A DNA stretch of 64,000 nt from Duganella sp. BJB480 (GCA_003416985.1 QVIN01000013.1:1-64000); one strand, 5' to 3'; numbered from the stretch's first letter, positions 25,192 to 33,837 are shown. The notes: a model not told the origin generated them from the sequence alone. A program made the numbers and translations.

Positions 25192-26586
25192 TTAAACCAC
25201 AGCCGCGCTGAACGCCTCGGGCCGCCGCGCCAGCAGATCGGACAGCCGTTGAAGCCCCGCCCGCAAGCGTCCACGGTCCTTGATGCCGCCCAGGGAGATC
25301 CGTATGGCATGCACGGATCCGTCGCCGGTTGCGAATGCCTCCGCCGGCGTGACAGCGAGGCCCTCGCTGTCGGCCGCGCGCGCAAGCTGCGAGGAATGCC
25401 AATACGCCGGCAACTCGATCCATACATGCAGGCCGTCTCCGGCGCCGCCGTACCGCCCCGCCAGGGTATCCCGGGCCATCCGTTGGCGCAGGCGCGCCTC
25501 GTTGCGTACGCCTTCCATCAACCGGCCGGCCGAACCGTCGAGTATCCACTGGGTGGCCAGCGCGGCGGTCAGGGGTGCGACCATCAGCGCGAATGATCTG
25601 AGCGCGGCCAGGAAGCGTTCGCGCTCGTGCGGGTCGCGTATCAGCACGAAGGCCACGCGCAAGCCAGGCGTCAGGCATTTCGACAGCGTCGAGATGTAGT
25701 ACGCCTGCTCCGGGGCGAACGTGGCGACGGGCGGCGGCGCGGCGGCGGCGAGGAGCCAGTAGGGATCGTCCTCGACGATGCGTACCCGGCGGCGCCTGGC
25801 GACGCCGGCGAGCTCCTCGCGGCGGCGCTGCGGCATGGTGACGGCGGTCGGGTTCTGCAATGTCGGATTGAGGTAGACCAGCCCGGGCTTGTGCCGGCGG
25901 CAGGCTTGCTCCAGCATCTCGGGCAGCATCCCGTGCCGGTCCGCCTCCACCGCGATGAGCTGTCGGCCGAATTGGACCGCCGCGGCACGCAGGCCGGGAT
26001 AACTCACAGGCTCCGCCAGGATGACATCGCCAGGCTCCGTCAAAGCAAGGATCAATGCGGCGATCGCCGCTTGCGCACCCGGGCAGACCACCACCTGGCG
26101 GGTGTCCAGGCGTCCGAACATCGGTTCGAGCCAGTGGGCGCCGGCCTTGCGGTCGGCATCGCTGCCCCCGGCCAGGTGGTAGGTCATCAGCAATTCGTTG
26201 TCCGCCCTCATCAGCACTTGCGACAGACCTTGTTTCAACATGTCGTCGAAGTCCACGCCCTCCGGTGGCGGCGGGGTATTCATGCTCAGGTCGAGGATCG
26301 AGCTCAATTCGACTTTCGGCGCCGCGACATACGTGCCGCGAGCGCCCCGCCCCTCCAGCAGGTTGCGGCGCCTGGCTTCGTCGTAGGCGCGCGTGATCGT
26401 CGTCAGGTCGACGTCCAACTGCGCCGCCAGGTGGCGCTGCGGAGGCAGACGGTCGCCCGGTTGCAGCAATCCGTCCACCACCGCCACCTGCAACGCATCG
26501 GCGATCTGCAAAAAGCGCGGCCCGCCGTGCGGGGCCAATCGCGGCAACCAGCCGGGTAAATCTTGTATGGGTTTCAACTGGGACAT
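25192..26586 (-). CDS. MocR-type regulator (GntR HTH fused to aminotransferase)
   Basis: The 464-residue protein joins an N-terminal GntR winged helix (about 20-90; LQPGDRLPPQRHLAAQLDVDLTTITRAYDE in pieces) to a class I aminotransferase-like domain with PLP lysine K303 (STLSKCLTPGLRVAF). MocR regulators control pyridoxal, GABA, taurine or transporter genes and use PLP as co-effector. The ATG at 26586 matches the family start; the frame stays open to 27087 but that part is noise. A small membrane protein is divergently transcribed 129 bp away and is a likely target. Confidence 0.88.
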   Translation of the reverse strand: MSQLKPIQDLPGWLPRLAPHGGPRFLQIADALQVAVVDGLLQPGDRLPPQRHLAAQLDVDLTTITRAYDEARRRNLLEGRGARGTYVAAPKVELSSILDLSMNTPPPPEGVDFDDMLKQGLSQVLMRADNELLMTYHLAGGSDADRKAGAHWLEPMFGRLDTRQVVVCPGAQAAIAALILALTEPGDVILAEPVSYPGLRAAAVQFGRQLIAVEADRHGMLPEMLEQACRRHKPGLVYLNPTLQNPTAVTMPQRRREELAGVARRRRVRIVEDDPYWLLAAAAPPPVATFAPEQAYYISTLSKCLTPGLRVAFVLIRDPHERERFLAALRSFALMVAPLTAALATQWILDGSAGRLMEGVRNEARLRQRMARDTLAGRYGGAGDGLHVWIELPAYWHSSQLARAADSEGLAVTPAEAFATGDGSVHAIRISLGGIKDRGRLRAGLQRLSDLLARRPEAFSAAVV

Positions 26587-26715
26587 TTTGTCTCGATGTA
26601 TGGAAATTGCTTTGAAGTAGTATGCTTCAGAACGGGCGGCAATACCATCCTGCATGGCAGTGAGGTAGTGCTCCTGACGATAGATAGTGTCAGTAATAGC
26701 CAGGAAATACTCAAA

Positions 26716-26949
26716 ATGATGGATTGGATCCCGATTGTCTTCGTGACGTTCAAGGCGCTCGTGCTGGGCACGGGCATGTTCTTCGCCATCAAGTGGCACT
26801 ACGATCAGGGAAGGAAGCTGGAGGAGAGGCGCGCGCTGCTGCGCGCGGGCGGCAAGGTGGCCGCTGTCTTCGTGCTGTCGCTGCTGAGCCTGGGAGTCGT
26901 CACCTTCGTCCTTGTCAGGATGCTGGGCATGGACTTGAGCTTGCCGTGA
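26716..26949 (+). CDS. Small two-helix membrane protein, hypothetical
   Basis: A 77-residue protein with two hydrophobic segments (about 4-23 and 47-70) joined by a basic, charged loop (YDQGRKLEERRALLRAGGK). The ATG at 26716 follows AGGAAA by 8 bases; a second ATG comes immediately after. No family is recognised. It is divergent from the MocR regulator gene, suggesting it is regulated by it. Confidence 0.6.
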   Translation: MMDWIPIVFVTFKALVLGTGMFFAIKWHYDQGRKLEERRALLRAGGKVAAVFVLSLLSLGVVTFVLVRMLGMDLSLP

Positions 26950-27006
26950 TGGCCGATAGCAATCGGCTGTTTGTTGTGTTTGGGAATTGTTGCTGGGAAA
27001 AATTTT

Positions 27007-27164
27007 AGGCCGCTGGCCTGCGAACTCAGAAATATAGAGGCACGCCGCGCGCCCTCGGCGCGCGAAGCTGCCGCGCAGCGGCAGCAATCGGACGATTCGG
27101 GGCGGGATGGCCCTGCAGGGCCATGCCCTTCGAATCTCACACGGGGAGCGCGCAGGCGCTCCCC
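27007..27164. repeat. Array of short hairpins next to tRNA-Ser
   Basis: Five inverted repeats follow one another: 27007-27019 (5-bp arms), 27046-27064 (CGCGCGCC/GGCGCGCG, 8-bp arms), 27067-27085 (GCTGCCGC/GCGGCAGC), 27107-27124 (an 18-bp perfect palindrome centred on CTGCAG) and 27143-27164 (GGGGAGCGC/GCGCTCCCC). No reading frame here is credible. Such arrays resemble REP-type repeat clusters or a structured RNA; which is unknown. Confidence 0.55.
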
Positions 27165-27185
27165 TCGCTTCCGCCAGGAAACAAA
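27129..27185 (+). repeat. Interrupted inverted copy of the tRNA-Ser 3' end
   Basis: Positions 27129-27140 and 27166-27185 together match, in opposite orientation and without mismatch, the 32 bases at 27209-27240. Those hold the tRNA T-loop/acceptor 3' end plus downstream flank. The copy is split exactly by a 25-bp insert (27141-27165) that is itself a hairpin. This suggests duplication of a tRNA end followed by insertion of a small palindromic element. Confidence 0.7.
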
Positions 27186-27208
27186 AAAGCCGCCCAAGGG
27201 CGGCTTTC
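27183..27208 (-). terminator. Terminator downstream of tRNA-Ser
   Basis: The stem 27186-27195 / 27198-27207 (AAGCCGCCC with GGGCGGCTT) is followed on the minus strand by a run of six T. It lies about 10 bases past the tRNA 3' end. Confidence 0.8.
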
Positions 27209-27217
27209 TTTGTTTCC

Positions 27218-27307
27218 TGGCGGAAGCGGTGAGATTCGAACTCACGAACAGTTTAACCCGTCGCTAGTTTTCAAGACTAGTGCCTTCAACCACTCGGCCA
27301 CGCTTCC
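27218..27307 (-). tRNA. tRNA-Ser (anticodon TGA)
   Basis: The minus strand folds as a class II tRNA with a long variable arm. The acceptor is GGAAGCG/CGCTTCC, and the D-arm contains GGCCGAGTGGTTGAAGGC. The anticodon stem-loop is CTAGT-CTTGAAA-ACTAG with anticodon TGA, the T-loop contains TTCGAATC, and the discriminator G is followed by encoded CCA. The anticodon and long variable arm give serine (UCA and wobble UCN codons). A TATAAT -10 element sits 13 bases upstream of the mature 5' end. Confidence 0.95.
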
Positions 27308-27319
27308 TAAGTGTGCAGC

Positions 27320-27325
27320 ATTATA
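27320..27325 (-). promoter_or_regulatory. -10 element of tRNA-Ser promoter
   Basis: TATAAT is read on the minus strand, ending 13 bases before the tRNA 5' end. The matching -35 is not clear. It is consistent with a tRNA promoter. Confidence 0.45.
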
Positions 27326-27439
27326 CAGATTTCACCTCCGGCTGGGGGGCTATCCAGTCTGTTTCCCACATCACAGCACTATTGTGCGATATCAAAAAAA
27401 GTTACAAAACCACATTACAATTGTATTTTGAAGAACATG

Positions 27440-27468
27440 TTGCAATATTGAGCTCGTCTGGATACTAT
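27440..27468 (+). promoter_or_regulatory. Sigma-70-type promoter of the FxDxF PEP-CTERM gene
   Basis: TTGCAA (27440-27445) and TACTAT (27463-27468) are spaced by 17 bases, in an AT-rich gap 94 bases upstream of the ATG. The predicted leader is about 85 nt. Confidence 0.55.
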
Positions 27469-27561
27469 ACGGATTAATAACCAAGTGAAACAGATTTTTC
27501 CATAAGAAACAATGTCTTACGGAAACTCACCGAACACCCACCCAACAACCGACGAGAACCC

Positions 27562-28068
27562 ATGAACTTTAAATCCACCATCCTGGCAGCGGCGCTGCTG
27601 GTTTCCTCCGCAGTGGCTTCGGCCAACACGGTCATCACGCTGAACCCGTCGCCGACCATCACGAATTCGTATTCCGGCACCTTCGCCGGCTACGCCACGA
27701 CCAACGTCTTCGATCTGGACCTGACCCACTTCGCCAGCGCCAACCATTTTGTCGGCCAGGTGTCGGCCAACTTCACCGGCGGCGCCGGCTATGACGTGAC
27801 CGGTGTCAGCCTGGATGGCCATAGCTTCGCTCCGATCACCAATCTCACCTTCGGCGACAGCGGCTTCGATTACTGGCTGCTGCAACTGCCGACGCTGAGC
27901 AACACCGTGCACCACATCACCGTGACCGGCACGCCGCTGGTCAACACCCAGGGCTTCGTCGGTTCGCTGTCGTTGAAAGTGACGCCTGTGCCGGAACCGG
28001 AAACCTACGCGATGCTGATCGCCGGCCTGGGCCTGGTTGGCTTCATGGCGCGCCGCCGCAAGGCATGA
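27562..28068 (+). CDS. FxDxF-type PEP-CTERM surface protein
   Basis: The 168-residue protein has a signal peptide (about 1-21, AVASA), an internal VFDLDL element of the FxDxF family, and a C-terminal sorting signal: VPEPETYAMLIAGLGLVGFMARRRKA (PEP motif, hydrophobic helix, basic tail, in order from about 143). Such proteins are processed by exosortase at the inner membrane and linked to extracellular matrix and exopolysaccharide. No exosortase gene is in this window. It is monocistronic, with its own promoter and terminator. Confidence 0.9.
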   Translation: MNFKSTILAAALLVSSAVASANTVITLNPSPTITNSYSGTFAGYATTNVFDLDLTHFASANHFVGQVSANFTGGAGYDVTGVSLDGHSFAPITNLTFGDSGFDYWLLQLPTLSNTVHHITVTGTPLVNTQGFVGSLSLKVTPVPEPETYAMLIAGLGLVGFMARRRKA

Positions 28069-28104
28069 TGCACGCCGGACGCCAATGCGTCCGGTTCACG
28101 CAAT

Positions 28105-28136
28105 AAAAAACAGACCTCGCGAGGTCTGTTTTTTTT
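28105..28136. terminator. Bidirectional terminator
   Basis: A long perfect inverted repeat (ACAGACCTCGCGAGGTCTGT) is flanked by A-run and T-run, so it can terminate both the PEP-CTERM gene (plus) and the GGDEF-EAL gene (minus). Confidence 0.9.
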
Positions 28137-28151
28137 CGCCTGCAGCCCCGC

Positions 28152-30236
28152 TCAGGCGGCGCGGCTGGCCTGGCCCGGCGTCCAGTTCTCGCGCAGCGCC
28201 TGCTCGAACGCCTCCGCCTCCAGCGGCCGCGAGAACAAATAACCCTGCACCTCGTCGCAGCCCGAGTTCTTCAGGAAGGCCAGCTGCTCGACCGTCTCCA
28301 CGCCCTCGGCGATCACCTTGTGCTTGAGCTGTTGGGCGATGCTGATGATGGTGTTGGCGATCGCGCAGTCATTGGCGTCGGCGGGAATGCCGATGGTGAA
28401 CGAGCGGTCGATCTTGAGCGTGTCGATCGGGAAGCGCTTCAAATAAGACAGGCTGGAATAGCCGGTGCCGAAGTCGTCCAGCGACAAGGTCACGCCCAGC
28501 GCGGTGATGCGGTCCATGATGCCGATCACGCGGTCGATGTTGTTCATCAGCGTGCTCTCGGTGATCTCCAGCTCCAGCCACGACGGCTCCAGGCCGTAGC
28601 GCGTCAAGGTGTCCTGCACCCTGCCCGGCAGCGTGGAGGTGAATTCGCGCGCGGAGACGTTGACCGCCAGCCGGATCGGCGGCAGGCCGGCGTCCTTCCA
28701 CACCTTGGCCTGCGCGCAGGCCGCCTCCAGCACCCATTCGCCGACCTGCACCACCAGCCCGGTGGCCTCGGCCAGCGGGATGAACTCGGCCGGCGGCACC
28801 AGGCCGCGCTCCGGATGGCGCCAGCGCACCAGCGCCTCGGCGCCGATGATCTTGCCGCTGTCGATGCTGAACTTGGGCTGGTAGTGCAGCAGCAGCTCGC
28901 CGTTGCCCAGCGCGTGCCGCAGCCCCGATTCGATCCGCATGCGCTCCTGCATGCCCTGGTTCATGTCCTGGCTGTAGAAGGCCACGTGGTCGCCCTCGGC
29001 CCCGCCCTCCTGCTTGGCGCGGTACATGGCGATGTCGGCCAGCCGCAGCAGCGTCTCGGCGTCGCCGCCGTCCTGCGGGTAGACGCTGATGCCGATGCTG
29101 CCGCCCACCCGCAGGTCGTGGCCGTCGATCAGGATCGGCGTGTTGAGCGTGCCCAGCAGCTTTTGCGCCACCATGCTGGCCTCGAAGTGCTGGCCGATGT
29201 CGAACAGGCCGACGGCGAATTCGTCGCCGCCCAGCCGCGCCACCAGGTCCTGGTCGCGCAGCACGGCGCGGAAGCGGCGCGCCACTTCGCACAGCAGCTC
29301 GTCGCCGATCTTGCGGCCCAGCGTGTCGTTGATCAGCTTGAATCTGTTGAGGTCGATGAACAGCACGCAGCCGTGCAGCTTGCTGCGCTGGGCCACCGTC
29401 AGCGCCTGGTCGACCAGCTTGGTCAGCAGCGAGCGGTTCGGCAGGTTGGTCAGCGCGTCGTAGTAGGCCAGGTGGTGGATGCGCTCCTCCGCCATCTTGC
29501 GCTCGGTGATGTCGGTCAGGTAGGCGATCAGGCCGATGGCGCGGTCGTTGATGTCGCGCAGCGGCGAGAGCGACAGGCTGGCCCAGAACACCTCGCCCGA
29601 CTTCTTTTTGCGCCGCACCTCCATCAGCCGCCCGCCCTGCTCCAGGAAGGTGTCGTCGAAGCTTTCGTCCTCGTCGTGGTACAGGAACAGGATGTTGCGC
29701 CCCACCGCCTCCACCGCGCTGTAGCCGAACAGGCGCTCGGCGCCCTTGTTCCAGCTGATGATGAAGCCGTTCATGTCCATGGTCAGCACGGACTCGTGGA
29801 TGTGGTCGAGGATCTGCGCCTGGTGCTGCAATTGCGACTCCACCTGCACGTAGGCGTGGGTGGAGCGCTGCGCCAGCGCGTGCACCTGCAGCACGCTGCC
29901 GGCCAGGTTGGCCAGGCTGGCCAGGTGTTCGCGGTCGAGCGCGCTGTACTGCGCGCGCCCGGACACCACGAAGCGGCCGAAGTATTCGTCGTCGAACACG
30001 ATGTCCTGCGTCAGGCTGGGCACGGCGTCGTCGTTGGCGGCCAGCACCTCGATCACCGGCGGCTTGAGCAGCATGGCGTGGGTGTCGGCCGGCAGGAATT
30101 CGCCCAGCGGACTGCTCATGACGCTGCGCACGATGCGCCCCAGCTCCTCGGCCAGCGCCGCTCCGCGCAAGCGCAACACCGCGTCGCACAAGGCCGCGCT
30201 GTTGTTCAGGAAGTCGGAGACGGGATGCGCGACCAT
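28152..30236 (-). CDS. GGDEF-EAL cyclic-di-GMP signalling protein with PAS domain
   Basis: The 694-residue protein has an N-terminal domain without a clear name (1-125), a PAS/PAC domain (about 140-250, ending TDITERKMAEERI), a GGDEF domain with intact RLGGDEF at 334-340, and an EAL domain with intact EALVRW at 467-472. The later DDFGTGYSSLSYLKRF catalytic region is also intact. Both activities could work; PAS input may choose between synthesis and breakdown of c-di-GMP. It has no membrane segment. It lies 3 bases after the upstream HDOD gene, so they form an operon. Confidence 0.92.
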   Translation of the reverse strand: MVAHPVSDFLNNSAALCDAVLRLRGAALAEELGRIVRSVMSSPLGEFLPADTHAMLLKPPVIEVLAANDDAVPSLTQDIVFDDEYFGRFVVSGRAQYSALDREHLASLANLAGSVLQVHALAQRSTHAYVQVESQLQHQAQILDHIHESVLTMDMNGFIISWNKGAERLFGYSAVEAVGRNILFLYHDEDESFDDTFLEQGGRLMEVRRKKKSGEVFWASLSLSPLRDINDRAIGLIAYLTDITERKMAEERIHHLAYYDALTNLPNRSLLTKLVDQALTVAQRSKLHGCVLFIDLNRFKLINDTLGRKIGDELLCEVARRFRAVLRDQDLVARLGGDEFAVGLFDIGQHFEASMVAQKLLGTLNTPILIDGHDLRVGGSIGISVYPQDGGDAETLLRLADIAMYRAKQEGGAEGDHVAFYSQDMNQGMQERMRIESGLRHALGNGELLLHYQPKFSIDSGKIIGAEALVRWRHPERGLVPPAEFIPLAEATGLVVQVGEWVLEAACAQAKVWKDAGLPPIRLAVNVSAREFTSTLPGRVQDTLTRYGLEPSWLELEITESTLMNNIDRVIGIMDRITALGVTLSLDDFGTGYSSLSYLKRFPIDTLKIDRSFTIGIPADANDCAIANTIISIAQQLKHKVIAEGVETVEQLAFLKNSGCDEVQGYLFSRPLEAEAFEQALRENWTPGQASRAA

Positions 30237-30239
30237 CGC

Positions 30240-31394
30240 TTAGATGTTCCTGCTGACCTGGATCGCCCAGTGGTAGGCCTGCAGCTGCGCCTGCCAGTAG
30301 GTCTCGTGTTCGATGCCGGCCCGGTCCAGCGCGGCGCGGTCGTGGCGTTCCACCAGGGCCAGCAGCTCGCCCAGCGGGCCGCCGCGGTCCAGCAGCGCCA
30401 TCACCACGTCCAGGTCGAGGCTGAGCGCGGCGACGATTTCCGTCATCGGCATGCCCAGCAGGACGTCCAGCAGCGAGAACACGCCGGCCACGAAGGCCAT
30501 GTCCTGCTGGTCGCGGTCCCAGCCGAGGGCCTTGCTCAGCGCTTCCATCTGCGCGGCGCGCACCGCCGCCAGCGGCAGCAGCGGGTTGGCCATGCCGTCG
30601 TCCTGCTGGCGCGCGTACAGCAGCAGTTGCAGCCAGCGCTGCAATTGGCGCCGGCCCAGCACGTTGATGGCCTGGCTGAAGCTGTGGATGGGCGAACTGA
30701 GCGCGAACGCGGCCGAGTTCACCAGCTTGAGCAGGTGGTAGGACAGCGCCGGGTCCTGCTTGAGCAGCACCTCCAGCTCGCGCGAGTCGGCGTCGCGCGC
30801 CAGCAGGCCCAGCAGCGCCAGCAGGCGCTTGCGCGAGGTGCCGTCGCCGGCGCTGGCGTCGTGCGGGGGATGCAGGGCGAAGTCGCCGGCGAACCAGCTG
30901 AAGCCGGCCTTGGCGCACTCGGCGATGCGCTGTTCGCTGCCCATGCCGGTGGCCAGGTGCGGGCCCGGCTGGGCCACCAGCGCCAGCACCGGCGGCAGCG
31001 CCTGCGCGGCGTCGACCATCAGCGACCTGGCGCCGCACAGCGTGGCGGCCATGCCGGCCACGCCTTCGATCATGATGCGGTAGCCGGCGTCGGCGTAGCC
31101 GGACAGCTTCTTCTGCACCGCGGGCTCGGCGCAGGCGGCGGCCGGCACGCGCAGGATCACGCGGTTGGGCGGCAGGGTTTCCAGGTGCGACAGTTCCAGC
31201 AGGGCCGGCTGCGGCACCGGCAGGATGCAGTCCAGGGGAGCCAGCGCGGCGAACACATCGGGCGTCTTGAGCAGGGTGAGCGCGGCCTGGAAGGCGTCGC
31301 CCGAGTCGGCGGACAAATCAAAGGTCAGGGCCACCCACTCGTTGTGAGCGTTGGACACCGCCTGCAATTCCACCAGTGGAAACTCAATTACCAT
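30240..31394 (-). CDS. EAL-like/HDOD-domain signalling protein (YuxH/CdgJ type)
   Basis: The 384-residue protein has an N-terminal half of EAL-related fold without the EAL catalytic motif (about 1-180) and a C-terminal HDOD domain (about 185-384; LLKLVNSAAFALSSPIHSFSQAINVLGRRQLQRWL in pieces). Proteins of this YuxH/CdgJ type affect motility and biofilm through c-di-GMP without hydrolysing it. It starts the operon with the GGDEF-EAL gene. A 204-bp AT-rich gap upstream carries its probable promoter. Confidence 0.85.
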   Translation of the reverse strand: MVIEFPLVELQAVSNAHNEWVALTFDLSADSGDAFQAALTLLKTPDVFAALAPLDCILPVPQPALLELSHLETLPPNRVILRVPAAACAEPAVQKKLSGYADAGYRIMIEGVAGMAATLCGARSLMVDAAQALPPVLALVAQPGPHLATGMGSEQRIAECAKAGFSWFAGDFALHPPHDASAGDGTSRKRLLALLGLLARDADSRELEVLLKQDPALSYHLLKLVNSAAFALSSPIHSFSQAINVLGRRQLQRWLQLLLYARQQDDGMANPLLPLAAVRAAQMEALSKALGWDRDQQDMAFVAGVFSLLDVLLGMPMTEIVAALSLDLDVVMALLDRGGPLGELLALVERHDRAALDRAGIEHETYWQAQLQAYHWAIQVSRNI

Positions 31395-31598
31395 AGGAAA
31401 GTATTGTTATTTTCGATACGACCAGTATAGAACCAATTTATCGTGCGGGAAACATTTTCTTATATACAATTGCAGATACACAACCCGTGCAGGAATATAG
31501 CAGATATTGCCGCGCAAACACGCACTGTTAGAAATTGCTTAACGGAATTAGAAGCGTCGCTCTGGTTTTACAACAGCCGGCGCTGTCCGCCTTGCTTT

Positions 31599-32216
31599 TT
31601 ACTGCGCATGCTGGACCGCAAACCGGATCAGCTCGGCCTGCCCCTCGATGCCCAGCTTGCGCTTGATGTTGAGGCGGTGGGTTTCCACGGTGCGTACGCT
31701 GAGGTCGAGCGCGCGGGCGATCTGCTTGTTCGATTCGCCGTTGGCGATGTGGCGCAGCACCTCGTGCTCGCGCGAGGTCAGCTGGTTGTCCTGGGTGTGC
31801 GGCTGGGCCAGCTGGCGCGCCAGCGCGGCGCTGTAGTAGATGCCGCCGGACATGACGGTCTCGATCGCCACCACGATGTCCTTGCCGGGCGCGTCCTTGA
31901 GCACGTAGCCGCGCGCGCCGGCCTGGATCGCCTGCGACACGTATTCCAGCTTGTCGTGCATCGACAGGATCAGCACCGCGATGCGCGGAAAGGCTTGTTT
32001 GAAGCGGGCGGTGGCCTCGATGCCGTTGGCGCCGCGCATGTTGATGTCCATCAGCACCAGGTCGATGTCGCAGCGGGCGGCCTGCTCCAGCGCCTCGGCC
32101 GCGCCGCCGGCCTCGGCCACGACCTCGAATTGCGGCATCGCCTCCAGCCGCGCGCGCAGGCCGTCGCGCACCAGGGGGTGGTCGTCGACCAGCAGGATTT
32201 TGATGGTGGCTGTCAT
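31599..32216 (-). CDS. Two-component response regulator, LuxR/NarL family
   Basis: The 205-residue protein has a receiver domain (DD at 11-12, phosphoacceptor D57, K107) and a C-terminal LuxR-type helix-turn-helix (about 143-200; LTSREHEVLRHIANGESNKQIAR in pieces, RTVETHRLNIKRKLG). It lies 32 bases downstream of the Cache histidine kinase gene and is its partner. The pair faces cstA, the likely target, as in other proteobacterial pyruvate-sensing systems. The ATG at 32216 was chosen as the receiver start; the frame remains open upstream over the kinase gene, which is a shadow. Confidence 0.92.
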   Translation of the reverse strand: MTATIKILLVDDHPLVRDGLRARLEAMPQFEVVAEAGGAAEALEQAARCDIDLVLMDINMRGANGIEATARFKQAFPRIAVLILSMHDKLEYVSQAIQAGARGYVLKDAPGKDIVVAIETVMSGGIYYSAALARQLAQPHTQDNQLTSREHEVLRHIANGESNKQIARALDLSVRTVETHRLNIKRKLGIEGQAELIRFAVQHAQ

Positions 32217-32248
32217 GTCTTTAATCTTTATAAACGGTATGAACGGTA

Positions 32249-33607
32249 TTAACTGTTGTTGCCGGCGAACGCGGTGACCACCGTGCCGCCGGCCGACGAG
32301 GCGATGTCGAAGCGGCCGCCGATGGCGTCCATGCGCTCCATCATGTTGCGCAGGCCGATGCCGCGCATCGGATGCAGCGCGATGCCCTCGGCGTCGAAGC
32401 CGTTGCCGTCGTCGCGGATGCGCAGCGTCACGCCGCCGTGCTCGCCGGTCAGCGCGATGTCGATGCGGTGGGCGCCGGCGTGGCGCTCGATGTTGGTCAG
32501 CGCCTCCTGCGCCAGGCGGAACAGCACGGTGTTGGCCACGTCCGGCAGCTCGTCGGTCACGCCCCGCGCCTCGAAGTGTACCGGGGTTCCGCTGCTGAGC
32601 GTGTACTCTTGGCCCAGGTGGTGCAGCGCGGCCGCCAGGCCCAGGTCGTCGAGGATGGCCGGGCGCAGGTTGTGCGAGATGCGGCGCACCTCGCCCATCA
32701 CGTTGTTGAGCTGCTCGGCCGCGTGCTCGAAGGCCGCCTGCGCGGCCGGCTGCTGGCCGTTGCCCGCGCTCAGGCGGATGATGCCGGCCTCGATCTGCAG
32801 CTTGATCGACACCAGCCACTGGCTGATGCCGTCGTGCAGGTCGCGCGACAGGCGCGCGCGCTCCTCCTCCTGCGACTCGACCACGCGCTGGGCCAGCACC
32901 TTGAGCTTGGCGTCGGCCACGCGCAGCTCGCTGATGTTGAGCGCCAGGCCGGAGCTGGCCACCGCCACCGCGGCCGCGATGGCGATCGCGGCGATCCACA
33001 GCATGGTGTTGTGGATGTTGCCGGACTGCTGGACATCGATCTTGGCCAGCGCCTGGTCGACGTCGTCCAGATAGATGCCGGTGCCCATCATCCAGCCCCA
33101 CTTCGGCATCGGGATCACATAGCCCAGCTTGGCGCCGGACTTGTGGGTCGAGGGCTTGACCCAGCGGTAGCGCTCCAGCCCGCCGCCGGCGCGCGCGCGG
33201 GCCAGCAGGTTCTGGATGGTGGGCTGGCCCAGCTCGTCGCGCAGCTCGAATAGGTTCTTGCCGACCAGCTCGGGCTGGCGCGGATGCATCAGCGTGTTGC
33301 CCTGCATATCGTAGACGAAGAAATAGCCGTCGTCGCCATAGCTGAGCGAGGACAGGATGCGCTTGGCCTCGTCGCGGGTGGCCTGGTCGTCGCGGCCCGA
33401 CTCGTACAGGTGGGCGATGGAGTGCGAGGCCAGCGCCACGTAGTGCCTGAGCTCGGCCTCCTTGCTGCTCAGGTAGGCTTGCTGGATGGTGTCGCGCTGC
33501 TGCTGGGCCAGCAGCACCGACTGATGGCGCACCGCCAGCGCGATGGCGATCAGCGCCAGGATCAGCGGCGTGATGGCCAGGAATATGACTTTTTGCCGCA
33601 ACTTCAT
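32249..33607 (-). CDS. Cache-domain sensor histidine kinase (NarL-type partner)
   Basis: The 452-residue protein has a membrane segment (about 9-27), a periplasmic single Cache domain (about 35-190; DGYFFVYDMQGNTLMHP and GWMMGTGIYLDDV), and a second membrane segment (about 202-225). A HisKA_3 dimerisation helix follows with H258 in RLSRDLHDG, then the HATPase with LFRLAQEALTNIERHA and DDGNGF. Cache domains of this kind bind small carboxylates. Together with the regulator it probably senses pyruvate or a related acid and controls cstA across the divergent control region. Confidence 0.9.
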   Translation of the reverse strand: MKLRQKVIFLAITPLILALIAIALAVRHQSVLLAQQQRDTIQQAYLSSKEAELRHYVALASHSIAHLYESGRDDQATRDEAKRILSSLSYGDDGYFFVYDMQGNTLMHPRQPELVGKNLFELRDELGQPTIQNLLARARAGGGLERYRWVKPSTHKSGAKLGYVIPMPKWGWMMGTGIYLDDVDQALAKIDVQQSGNIHNTMLWIAAIAIAAAVAVASSGLALNISELRVADAKLKVLAQRVVESQEEERARLSRDLHDGISQWLVSIKLQIEAGIIRLSAGNGQQPAAQAAFEHAAEQLNNVMGEVRRISHNLRPAILDDLGLAAALHHLGQEYTLSSGTPVHFEARGVTDELPDVANTVLFRLAQEALTNIERHAGAHRIDIALTGEHGGVTLRIRDDGNGFDAEGIALHPMRGIGLRNMMERMDAIGGRFDIASSAGGTVVTAFAGNNS

Positions 33608-33750
33608 GACGTGGGTCCCGAATTCTTCTTCTGTAGCGCGATTCTACGCTGCCGCCGCCTGTGGTTACTACGTAGTTATACCGAGCCATAGTGCGTAATG
33701 CTGCGCTTGCGGCGGATATCAGCTTCCTGAATACTGGTCATAAGCCGCCA

Positions 33751-33837
33751 TGGGGTCAAGTCTGACATTCGGACACGGCCTCTGCTGTAGCCGAGGCTTA
33801 CAGCGGAGGCCGTGTCCGAATGTCAGACTTGACCCCA
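33751..33837. repeat. 87-bp palindromic repeat (REP/MITE-like)
   Basis: Left arm 33751-33789 and right arm 33799-33837 are 39-bp inverted repeats with a single mismatch (33783) around a 9-base loop. The ends are TGGGGTCA...TGACCCCA. This is typical of repetitive palindromes spread in related genomes, often moved by RAYT transposases. It lies between the sensor kinase start and cstA, 34 bases before the cstA ATG, and would form a very strong hairpin in the cstA leader RNA if transcribed. Confidence 0.85.

Noticed and set aside
28320..31430. A 1036-codon plus-strand frame
   Set aside because: It mirrors the GGDEF-EAL and HDOD genes in a high-GC frame; composition (His/Gln/Arg-rich) is typical of antisense shadows.
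31599..33689. A 696-codon frame suggesting a fused kinase-regulator
   Set aside because: Only the last 205 codons code (receiver-LuxR); the upstream part is a frame shadow of the separate kinase gene.
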